DNA from: Typha latifolia
Taxonomy: Eukaryota > Streptophyta > Magnoliopsida > Poales > Typhaceae
Direction: 5' to 3'
Assembly: GCA_019914945.1 (NCBI GenBank)
Contig: CM034106.1
Coordinates: forward strand, 7,626,001-7,690,000
DNA: 64,000 nucleotides
Part shown: piece by piece, positions 21,662 to 32,900 of the stretch
Numbering within the stretch: position 1 is the first letter of the stretch
Layout of the letters: every line of letters starts with the position of its first letter
Made by a program: the position numbers and the translations under genes
The notes under the pieces: model-generated
What the model was told of the DNA's origin: nothing
The model's database searches: none
What the model saw: only the letters and a program-made list of their open reading frames with translations

Positions 21662-24600
21662 ATGGGTGGTGCACTTGGGAGGAGTGACTCATCAAGGCGT
21701 GGCTCACCGGAATCAAAGCTAGAGGCAAAGATGGTTGAAGCCATGCAGAGAAGGGCACTGGAAGGAACTTCCATGAAATCATTCAATAGTATAATCATGA
21801 AGTTTCCAAAAATTGATGAAAGTTTGAGAAATTGTAAGACAATTTTTGAGCAATTTGGTGAGTTATCTTCCGTGTTATGTTTTTTTTTCTTCGTTACTAT
21901 TTCCAAAATTATAAAAAACGGTCACCTTAGATGAACTCATCAATCTGGTGGTGATGAGTTACTGGATGTTGAGTTAAGCATCAATATCTCCAAATAAAAA
22001 ATTCTATACATTCTTTTGTAGGTAATTATATCAAAGCTGAAAGAGTGACAATTCTACAAAATAGGGGTGAAAATTGTTGGATATTATATGTGAATGCCAC
22101 TACCATATCTAATTTTATCAGGATATAAAATGACTTCTGTATCCAGTTTGCATCCAGACGCTGGTCCGGATTTATGTAGAATTATCTGGTTGAGAAGATA
22201 GGACTTGGTCTTTTAGATAGCTTATGATAATAAAGTTTTGGATATCTCTATGACTGAGACAACAGATGAACCATAAATGGATAATAACTTACATTTATAA
22301 GTCCATAATATATTTCTTTAAATACTCAGTTCATTTGTTCATATTTTTGCTTATGCTTTATTTATATTTCTATACGTGTAAAACTAATGTGGATACAGCT
22401 GATACTCGTTCAAGCAGGTATCTGCGTGACCAAATGTGGCCACAAAATATTGTACCCCTTTGTATCAGTATAGGTTGCCTTGTTTGGAGAGAGATATAGT
22501 TAGCACTATTGTATCCAGATCTTATTGTGATCTGTTTTTACCCATCGTTCCATTTCATTCTTGGAGAACTCAATAAACCACTTGGAGGAAGGGTTCCTTC
22601 ATAGAGAGCGAACCAGTTGGGTCAGATATGATTGATCTTGTGACCTACAAAATTTAATGGAATTATAACTTTGAGCATAATCGAGAAGAAAGTAACATTT
22701 TTAATTTAGATCAAAGTACGTGATGGTATACATTAACTGTCACCTTCTGGACAAGAAGCTCTGAACCTGGATTATAAGAAAGATGCATTTGAGGTGGAAC
22801 CTTATGTGCATAATTCTAGACAGAGCACAACAGATACCATTTCTGCTGACCTCTGTGATATGTAAATTAACCTTATGTGCATAATTGACAATTCTGCTAT
22901 TATAGTTTTTTCATCTACTTGGAAGTGATATAAATTTCATATTTACATTTATTTGTCCAGCTCCACTTGTTAAAAGTTAATTTGATCACTGGGTTTCTTT
23001 TCAATAAAGAACCTTATGTGCATAATTCTAGGCAGAGCGCAACAGATACCATTTCTGCTGACCTCTGTGATATATAAAGTAACCTTATGTGCATAATTGA
23101 CAATTCTACTATGAGGGTTTTTTCATCTACTTGGAAGTGATATAAAGTTCATATCTACTGTTCTACATTTTATTTGTCTACCTCCACTTGTTAAACATTT
23201 AATTTGACCACTGATTTCTTTTCAATAAAGAGATGTAACTAATGTGAGAAAAACATGTCTAGTTTGTAACACACACATGGTAACTAGGCGGTGCCCCGGT
23301 TATGAAAACAAAAGAGTTTGCTCCAATATTTTACCAGGAGCCGCCAATAGCTCAGCATATTTGGTAGCTTTCTAATTTTTATTCCACATGAGAGATGGCT
23401 GAGACTATTTCTTCTATTTCTACACACTATCCTACTTCCCAACATATATTCATAGTTACCCTCATTTAATTTGGTCTTATTTGACGTCATCCAACTATTA
23501 ACATCTTTATTTATGACATTTGGGACTTTGAGTTGCCTTTACGTGTTCTTTTTCAAGATTCATATCTAATAATTGTATTTCACCTTATCAGATGAAGATT
23601 CCAATGGTGCTATAGATCCAGACGAACTGAAACATTGTTTCAAGAAGCTGGAAATCTCGTCTACAGAGGATGAGATCAGCGGTCTCTTTAAGGCGTGTGA
23701 TATAAATGAGGACATGGGAATGAAATTCAATGAGTTTATTGTACTTCTGTGTCTTGTTTATCTTCTGAAGGAGCCAGCGGCTGGACAAGAAGTATCCTTC
23801 ATAGTTCGTATGACTACTATTTACCATGATTTCATTGTTTAGTTCTTCTTTGGCGTTTGATATAGCAATGGAACAATTATAGTAACAACGAAGTAAGTTT
23901 GAAATTGTTGATTAAGCAAGTTTTCTAGAAAATGGTCTAATTGTGATTATCTTAGCTCACTTTCTATATAAGTACAAATTTGTTGGTTATGTTCTAGTCT
24001 CTTCTCATCTGCCCATAAAGTTGAAATACGCCGCTGATTATCACAATTTAAAAGCTATTATAATCTGGCAAATAAATGAGTTAGCACTGAATTAATCTTT
24101 GTGCTTCAATGGGAGAGCTTAGATGGAGAATGATGTGACACCAAATAGGACTGTTCATAATTTGTCACCATGGTTCTCAAGTTTTGATGAATTTAAAATT
24201 AAGGGATGATGATGAAGATGCTATTTATAAACATTTAGGCTAATCCATTTAAAATTAGTTAGTTCATTTAAGTTTTTTTTTTTCTTTTTTTCTTCCTATA
24301 ACATAAAGTATGTTATTTTGGTTCTGGTTTCTGTATATGTTATGACCTTTTTGGTTAATTTAGATCATGGCTTTCTACTTTTCTTATATATATACTACCA
24401 TTTCCATGACCAAATGACTAGACATCACAGATGGGATTTGCAAATCTTGGGGCAACTTTTGAGACGTTGGTTGATGCATTTGTCTTCTTGGACAAAAATA
24501 AGGACGGATATGTAAGTAAGAGTGAGATGATACATGCTATAAATGAGACTACTTCAGGGGAACGCTCTTCAGGACGCATAGCTATGAAAAGATTCGGTCA

Positions 24601-25122
24601 GTTGTTTCCTCATTCCCTGATATCTTCTCTTAAAGGAACAAATGCTTGTAGACAATGAGATCCATTTTTCTCAAAAATTTCTGAACCATGATAATGTGCT
24701 AATGCTGCATCCTTCTTTTCTTTGTTTCTTTGTTTCTTTTCTTGTGTCAAGGCTGCAAGGTATTAACTCTATGGTCCATTACAAGCCCCTCCTCTATCCT
24801 GGTTTTCCTGTCTATTGGTTCTTGCAATTGCATGTGAACTCAGCATATATATTTTGTTCCTTAAGTTTTCTTAAAGGTTGAATAAGAATACGTAATAAAT
24901 CCAATATTTGACATCAATTATGCTATTTTGAGATTCAGTGCTAAATTATATATTAAAAACTTGGTGGCCATCTGACAGAAATATCTCAGTATGCATGACA
25001 AACTGTTTCTTTGTATCAAAACAGAAGAAATGGACTGGGACAAAAACGGAACAGTGACCTTCAAGGAGTTTCTTTTTGCTTTTACTCGTTGGGTTGGTAT
25101 TGATGATATTGAGGATGATTGA
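21662..25122 (+). CDS. EF-hand calcium-binding protein (CML21/CML22 type), 219 residues
   Basis: Exons 21662-21857, 23592-23791, 24431-24596 and 25025-25122 join to a 219-residue frame with canonical GT-AG sites. It begins MGGALGRS, so Gly2 followed by a small residue near position 6 is a plausible N-myristoylation signal, as in this CML subgroup. Four EF-hand loops are visible: 66-77 (DEDSNGAIDPDE, canonical), 102-113 (DINEDMGMKFNE, with Met instead of Gly at loop position 6), 153-164 (DKNKDGYVSKSE, canonical) and 191-202 (DWDKNGTVTFKE, canonical). The protein would act as a membrane-tethered calcium sensor; its target is unknown. The C-terminus RWVGIDDIEDD is acidic. A 212-bp tandem duplication lies in intron 1. 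Confidence 0.92.
22799..23230 (+). repeat. 212-bp tandem duplication in EF-hand gene intron 1
   Basis: The segment starting ACCTTATGTGCATAATTCTA (22799) recurs from 23011, ending near TTCAATAAAG. Inside each unit ACCTTATGTGCATAATT occurs twice (for example about 22870 and 23081), so the array contains four copies of this short motif. Confidence 0.9.
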
Positions 25123-25545
25123 TGAATGAGTCTATGTTGGACACAAACGTGGTGATCCGCAACAAAGCAACTGATGAACAAAATCAATCCCTGCGGAAGT
25201 AGTCTGAATCATTTCTGCAATAATGACAGCTACAGGTCTGAAAACAGAGACCAGTTCATCAGCTCTCTTGTTGAGCCTGGCTGTATCTATATTAATGAAT
25301 AAATGAAGCTTTGAATTAGTTCCAAAAAACCGGACATGTTTAATTTTATCCATATAAGCGAAATGCTATATATATATACTCACTCGGCTTATATTGACAA
25401 TTTATACTACCGCTGTAAAATTTTCTTCATTCCGTTCTTCAGATTACTGTAGATAATTGGTATACTCTTTGGAGATCAAACAAGCTTTGTAGTTTGTAAT
25501 CCAGCATTTTGATGTGGATTGTATCAGACCTGGATCTTTATATTG

Positions 25546-25551
25546 AATAAA
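25546..25551 (+). terminator. Poly(A) signal AATAAA of the EF-hand gene
   Basis: AATAAA lies 424 bases behind the stop codon, in T-rich sequence and 25 bases before the first base of the tRNA gene; cleavage would therefore fall at the very start of the tRNA gene. Confidence 0.55.
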
Positions 25552-25576
25552 ATTTTGGTTATAGTATTTATCAACC

Positions 25577-25648
25577 ATCAGAGTGGCGCAGCGGAAGCGT
25601 GGTGGGCCCATAACCCACAGGTCCCAGGATCGAAACCTGGCTCTGATA
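25577..25648 (+). tRNA. Initiator tRNA-Met (CAT)
   Basis: The 72-nt sequence folds into a perfect cloverleaf without intron. The acceptor stem ATCAGAG pairs with CTCTGAT and has the A1-U72 pair of eukaryotic initiators; A is the discriminator base. The anticodon CAT is at 25609-25611 in a GTGGG/CCCAC stem with three G-C pairs next to the loop. The T loop ATCGAAA has A at positions 54 and 60 instead of the elongator TTC...; this is an initiator hallmark. A box (TGGCGCAGCGG) and B box (GGATCGAAACC) are intact. CCA is not encoded, as expected. Confidence 0.98.
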
Positions 25649-25675
25649 ATTAGAGTACTTTCCGTATAATTATTC

Positions 25676-25681
25676 TTTTTT
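25676..25681 (+). terminator. Pol III terminator of the tRNA gene
   Basis: A run of six T residues begins 28 bases behind the mature 3' end of the tRNA. Confidence 0.75.
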
Positions 25682-25749
25682 CAGTTTATTTGTAGGAAAA
25701 TTCTCAAATAACACTTTAAAAAAAAAAAAAAGAAGTCATTTAGCACTCC

Positions 25750-26022
25750 ATCTTTTAAGCTATTTGCAATCTAATATATATATATATATTTTTTTTTTTC
25801 TATTATAAAGTTTTATGTCACACACTGGTTTATTAAAGTCTAAATAAGGATTTCCATTTCCCCAGGATACTAACTTTATACTTTTTAAAATATTGAAAAT
25901 GCTCATTTTGTCTTTCCTTCTCATTCTCATCTAACTTTTACCTATAGTACCCTAAGTTACCAAAGTAACAATATATGTTATAAAAAAAAATAAGAGGTCG
26001 GATTGCAAATAACTCAAAAGAT
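25750..26022. repeat. Small inverted-repeat (MITE-like) sequence behind the tRNA
   Basis: ATCTTTTAAGCTATTTGCAAT at 25750 (21 bases, shown shortened elsewhere) has an inverted counterpart ATTGCAAATAACTCAAAAGAT at 26002-26022 with two or three mismatches. The interior has (AT)n and poly(A)/poly(T) runs and no coding potential. The rest of the gap to 26840 is AT-rich without a recognisable gene. Confidence 0.45.
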
Positions 26023-26952
26023 CTCTCTTCTTGACTCCTAAATTTGGTTTAATTGATCTCTTGCATTAGTACTAAGATCCAACCCTATACCTCCATCTAC
26101 ATTGATTTCGAATCAAATTGCTGATATTTTTATTGGGTTAATTGCATTTAGACCATTTGAACTCTCTTTTTCATATACTTTCTAAGTTTTTGTGACATAT
26201 AAACTCCATAAACTATTTAAAATATCTCAAACATCCCTTTTTTTATGTTTTTAATTTTTTTTTTTTCATTCATAAAGTATCACTTGCTAATCATGTAAGC
26301 TGCCATATGACAAATTTACTTTTACATTTTGGAGAAAATAAGAAAGAAAATTTTTAATGTACCAGAATATTCTTACCTTCTTAAAGGGATTTTTTGATCT
26401 TCTGACTTTTTCCATCTACAACATCTCGGGGTAAACCATTTCAATAGTTGAGGAGGTTTGTCTCAAAATAATAATAAATTTTTTTTTAAAAAAATGCAGG
26501 GAAGATATATAGAAAAGAATGGTAGTTTTTAAAAAAAAAAAAAAATCTAAGTTTAATTATTATTATTGTTATAATAATAACGCCACATTAGGTGGAATGC
26601 TAGTTACAACCGAGTTGTCAATAAAAGGTCTCATCTCATATGGAATTCATTACAACTTCATACATCCTAAACAGCCGTATCAAGTTCTAGATCCTGTGTT
26701 ACAAGACAGTGAACAAGAAGACACTAAAACACTCGTCCTCAACTCTGAATTCAAGCATTCCTCTCATGAAATTGAGATGGTAGAACTGTTACAGACATAA
26801 AATTATCACATCACTCTGGAAACACCTACTCTTCCTAACAGCAGTATATCTCTAGAGCATAACAATAAGCCATCATCTAGTGAGGAGTGCTACTACATGT
26901 CAATCTGATTGTACATTGCTCATTGCTCTCGAAATGTTCAACCATCTCATAT

Positions 26953-29900
26953 TTAAGTGCTGGATGAATTAAAGTTCCCGCCATCAGCTGGAAACATTGA
27001 AGATTGTTGATGAAAGTCGGAGCCTGAGCATGACTCCAGTATATGGTGTGCAAGGACCAGCTCTTTATTCTCTTGGTCCACCACGCTGTCTACCCGCGGC
27101 CTCTTGCTTGTTCTCTCATTCTTTGGGCTCCCAGGCAGGGAATCAGCACGGCAGCTGGAATCGGGGGTTAGCGGCTCATGAAGGGAGGAGAAAGAATCAT
27201 CATGGGAGAGGCTCTTGAAGAGCCCATTTCTGACCCCGAGTTCTCCACTTGGAGCCTTGTCTTGGATTGGTGATTCGGAAGTTGGGGCAGGGGTTGAAGG
27301 GTCGGTCTTGTCGGAGTCTGGGCAATGATCAGCTGAAGTCAGGCCAGGATTGCCCGAGCTGGGCGATTCAGCCAGCACCCCGCTGAGACGCTGCTGTTCT
27401 TCGATGATCTTTTTCAGATACTTGCCTTGGGCTTCTATTCTCAATTGCAGCTGCCTTTGTACCTATAAAACGTTTTCTTATCTCAGATTGTGTATATAGC
27501 TTCATTGAGTCCTAGAAAGCTACTACCATATAGAAGACAGACATTGTGCATTGTAAAGACAGACATTGTGCATTGCATGTCCTCACAAAAAGCTGAGCAG
27601 ACAGGACATTTCATGTTGAAGATATTGTTGCCATATTCCTAGCTAAAGCCAACACATCCAAAAGAAAATAAGAAAAGAAAGAAAAAGGAACGTCAGAAAC
27701 CTTAGGCCAGTTAACATTTCGGAGGAGTAAGTGGCTGCAATTTAAATCAATGCAATGAACCAGCAAGTAGATGGAAAAAAGAGGTGATAAGTTTCGATGT
27801 AAAAGCAATAATTATGTTCAGAGGATGTATGCTGAAATATAAAGCCATGCATTCCCATATCATCTGACAGATTCATATTCAAAAGATGTAAAATCAGCTA
27901 GAGAAGAGCATAAGCAGAAAGGGACCAGCAGCACCACTAACAGCTAGGTTTAACAAATCTAAATCTTCACATATCTTTGCATGACTATGAATAATTTCTG
28001 AAACTCTATTTGCTGAAATATTGGCACAGAACTTAAGTTGCAACCAAATAGAATATGAGACAAATCTGTTATCTTAAATGTAAAAACAGAAGAAGTAAAA
28101 TAGAGGTTCTTTAAGCTGCTGTTCTATCATTGTTCAACGGCTGTTGGAGTAGCATTCATGCACCTCTAAGCAGGGAAACTTTGCAATAGGTAAATATGAA
28201 GGCTGATATTTTAAATCAGGAATTAGGAAAAATATAATATTTCATGCCTCTAATTGTTCGTGTAGCCGCTTCTGCACCTCCATCTGCAACTTCAGAGCCT
28301 CAGTTATTTGCATCCCACTGGCACAACAAGGAAAGTGACGCTTTACCAAAGTCAGTATTTAAAAGAAACAAAAAAAAAAAAGAAAAAGAAAAAAAGAAAA
28401 ACAGGTGAGCCATAACTATACTTGATAATGGAACTGCAAAGAACATATAGAGAAGAAAAAGGACAGCATCAAAAGGGTCCACACAAGTAAAACATCTGAA
28501 CACACCAAATTTTTTGAATGTTCCTTGTACATGATGTTATAACCATCTAATAATTAAAAGAAAAGGTCAAGTGCATTGCACGTGATGTCTTCTCCCCCTC
28601 AGCTCAGCCATTGGGCAGGGAGATGGGTGCATGATCTCGGCTTTCCAAAACAAATAACCCTACGAAATTTTTCCCCCTTTAGAAACCCTGGTCCTCCTCT
28701 TTCTCCCCCACGTTGTCACTTCTATTATTCTTCTTCAACTTCTTCCTACTTACCTTGCCAAAGTCATCATTGCCAGATCCGGCCGGAGGAGCATCGTCAA
28801 AGCGAGCGAAGACCACCCAGTGACTAACCAGTGAGTTTTCTCTCATCTCCTGCAATTAATTTCAGTTATTTGAGTATACTGTTGTGTAGGCTTGCTTTTA
28901 ATATTCTTCGCGGGCAAAATGCATTGGTCGACGACTTTGGGTTGTACTGGACAAGCCCGGGAAGCTTCACGTGGGCAGCCTCATGCAATGGTACCCTTGA
29001 CAGAACTCTAGGCTTTCGGGACACCATGAAACCTCCCACCGACGAGCTTGGTACTCATGTCTGGCCACGGCCATCAACAGTGGTAGCGTTCGACCTTCCA
29101 GACAAGTTTCCCTTTTGGTAAGGAGCCCATTGATACCTTTTGTTGTCGACCTTCCGGGTCTAGTTGGTGAGATAGTGCACCACCATGGCCATCAGCCATG
29201 GACAACACCCTCTTCAGTGTTGTTCGCCCCGATCGACCTCCTTCCACCTTGTGTGGGTAGCCCAAGTCATGAGGATCGTGTTGGCACCATCGATTGGAAT
29301 TGTTGAAGGCCATTGACAGCCACCCTCTGGCCTTGCTCTTATTCCCTCCTCATCCCTTGCAACCCCTCTCCTTCGAAGGAGAAGAAATGAGTGTGCCCAA
29401 TTGTCGGTTGGGTTATGGACTAGCTTGTTTAAGTTTGCCAAGAGTCATTCTCAACCTAAGTAGTAGTTTCATAAGGATAATATTTATACATGTCGACTGG
29501 AAGCTTCTAATAGAGGACAACTCTTGATAGAAGTATGAGACAAGAGTTGGCTCCTGCCCATATGACAACTCCAATACTTACTTCAATCTCTACTTTCGAG
29601 CTAATGACCACTCCTACCCTGATACGATCTAAGTTTGATCGGATCGAATCACGAAAATATTGGGCTCGATGAATTGAGCATATTTATCTTTTAATTAATT
29701 TATGATATAAGCTCTTAAGACAAGTCTAATTATATTACATAAGCTCTTAAAGCAAGTCTAGTTAATTCATGTAAGTCACTAAGGCAAGTCCAATTAAGTC
29801 ATGTAAGTTTCTAAGACAAATTCTAATTCTAATAGGACTTATTGTATCTAACTTCTATATATAGATGAGTTGTGCTTCTTTGTTTAAACATCCAAGCATA

Positions 29901-32900
29901 TAATGAAGAAATAATAATTATATTTTAGCTTTAGACTATCTTAGGAGTAAAAATAAAACAATCTAGAAGTAAAAGTAAATTAATCATAGCAGTTTAATTT
30001 TTTAAGAGTAGATCTAACTTAGAACCCTAATTCTACCTCCAACTCATAGCTATCATCATCTCCACAAGCCACCCTACCTTAAAGCCGTCCTCCGATGACC
30101 GCCACAACGTCGAATAGTTACCAAACTATCCAATTTCGACATTTCTTCACTTAATTTTATCATGTGAAACTAAAGCCATTAGATCCGTGACTTCCTAGGC
30201 TTTCTCCCATTAAAACATCATAATTTTTCTTACATCCAGATCATTCCAGATTTGATTCATAATAAGGAAGCTTCACATGGGCAGTCTCATGCAATGGGTA
30301 CCCTTGACGGAACTCTAGGTTTTCAGGGGAGGTTACACCATATAACCTCCCACTGACGAGCTTGGTACCTTTGATGAAACTCTAGGTTTTCAGGGGAGGT
30401 TCCAGACAAGTTTCCTTTTTCATAAAGAGCCCATTGATAACATTTATTGTCGGCCTTCTAGATCTAGTTGGTGAGATCGTGCACCACCATGGCCGTTGGC
30501 CATGGACAACGCCCTCCTCAATGTCGACCACCCCGGCCGATCTCCTTTCATCTTGTGTGGGTAGCCCAAGTCATGAGGATCGTATTGGCAACTTGGCATC
30601 ATCGATTTGAACAGTCGAAGGTCATTGACAACCACCTTTGAAGGATAATATTTATTCGTGTCAATAGGAAGCTACTGGTGGGAGGACGACCTTTGATGAA
30701 GTATGAGACAAGAGTCGGCTTCTGCCCATAGGACAACTCCTATACCTACTCACTCTCTACTTCCGAGCCGATGACCACTCCTGCCCCTACTATTGATCTA
30801 GTTCTCATAGTACTTCAGACTTTGGTATAGGCTATTAGTAGGCAGACATTGCAGTCCCAAGTTACATTTGAGACTATGCTCCTTAGTCTAGATATTTGAA
30901 AGTTTATTAAGGCTTCCCCACCCTCCTTCAAGGGGATGACTAATTTAATCGACGCAAAGGCATAGCTGCTTCGGATTGACCTATTTCGTGATACTACACC
31001 AATATCTAAGACATCTTGCAAAATGATGCCAGCAGGACTTGGGGCTTGTTGGCTTGAGTTCAGGGAGGGTTCCTGAACCATGGATGGCCACGCCTCTTGT
31101 ACAAATAATAGACTCAGTTAGCATTAATACTGGAAATAGTCGAGTTCATCAGATCTAGACTCTAGTGATAGTTATTAAAGTCAAAAATAACAAATTCATC
31201 ACAGGGTATGGTATAGATATGTTAGAAACGAAATAAATATCCTTCCAAAGGGCTTGAGGACGTTGGGGCAATTTTAAAACACCAAAGTTTCTCAATGGTA
31301 TCTGGATGCTAGTAAAAGCCAATGTTTTAAAAAGCGGCCGCGGGTGGCAGGCGGTCACCCCACCGCCTAGCGCCTAGGCGGAAGGCGGGCGACAAGGCGG
31401 GTGACAAGGCGGTCTAGCATTTCTAATATAAATAAATAAATAAGTATAGTATATACAGAAATTTTAATAGTGCACTAAATCAAAACACTAAATAACATAA
31501 TCACATTGGCTAATTTCTTATTAGTGATAACTGAATAACTAAGATATCTATTTACTAACTCTAGTTTATTCACATGAATCACATTTCAAAATCCTCTAAT
31601 CAGAAATTATATACTTAAATAGTAGGCAATTAGTAATTCCCCCAATTAATAATGCATGACAGTGAAAAAAAATTTCTTCTCTGTAATCTTAATTCAATAA
31701 TTCATAAAGCAATTAGCAATTAACTCCTCTAAATTGGTTAGTTTTATTAAACCTGGTTCGCTATAAAACTCGACCCGCTCACTAATAACCGCATCTCGAC
31801 TTGGCGGGCCGAAGCGCTAGCCCACCAAGTCGGGCTAGGCGGCCCACCTAGCACTATTTAGCACCTAGGCAGCCCGCCAAGGCACTTGGCTGTCTTTTGC
31901 CGACGCCTTTCAACATGGCGGGGCAGCCGTCTTTTTCGCTTTTCAAAACAGTGGTAAAAGCAAAAGATGATTAAGAATATGAAGTGCTGGTTGAGAATGT
32001 GATGAGTTGCTTGCATTTGGTTTATTTGGGTGGATAGGAATCAAAAAAATTTCAGCCAAATGTACATTGTCGCCCTGAAATTTAATTCACCGAAGGGCTC
32101 TACCTAGCTGTTGTTGATGACTTGGAGAGAATCATCTATTTTGTATTTTCTCTCTGATTTCTTTTTTCTGTATGCTTGAAGAAGTGTTGGTCTTGCTACT
32201 TTAGTGTGCTACTGTTGCAATTTAACTTGTGTTGTTTGTGTATTGGTTGTGAAACATTTGTTTTTCTGCTAGTAGTGTACTTTTGCTAGCTTTTGTTGGG
32301 GCTGGTTGTAGGTTGTCGGAACTTTTATATTTGCTTCTATCTGTGGATAGGGCAGGGTATATGATTGTTGAGTTTTGAAATGAAACTAAGCCTTAGGGCT
32401 TCCGTTAAAAAAAAAAAAAATCCTTTCGAAGGGAAGGTTATTAAAGATATGATATTGGCAACTATATTCAAACCTGTATTTTATTGTATAAGAGATATTA
32501 AAGATACCTTGACGTAATACACATCAACTTAAAAGATGTTGATTGTCTCTTCCACATGCATGCGAGTGACCTGAGGTCAGAAGGGTGTGTGTGGTTGGGG
32601 AGGGAGAAAGCATGAGATTAATTAGCATGTGAGCATAGAACATGTACTTGGTGCATGCCCAATAGTTATTGGCATAACTAGCAAAAGTGGGAAGCTGAAA
32701 TCCCTTTTTGCCAGTTTAAAATTACACATTTTGGCAGTTTCTTTTTCCATATGAAATGAATGTATGATTAAATATGTTATACTTACGAAGAACTTTCAAG
32801 GCCCGAAAGCAGATCCCCCGGATCTTTCTTTTCAGACTTGGTACCTACATGAATGAAAGCCTAATTAGTCAAGTCAGCAGGGTTACTTATCCCCTCAGCC

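Noticed and set aside
22062..22545. Possible hAT MITE starting TAGGGGTGAAAATTG in EF-hand intron 1
   Set aside because: The left end resembles the element at 34255, but the supposed right end (TGTTTTTACCCAT) is weak and no 8-bp duplication fits.
26500..26800. 93-residue plus-strand frame near 26519-26800
   Set aside because: It begins in a poly(A) run and lies opposite the 3' region of the PHL7-type gene; no similarity to a known family.
29712..29839. CRISPR-like array
   Set aside because: The four 32-bp units are contiguous and have no unique spacers; the genome is a plant.
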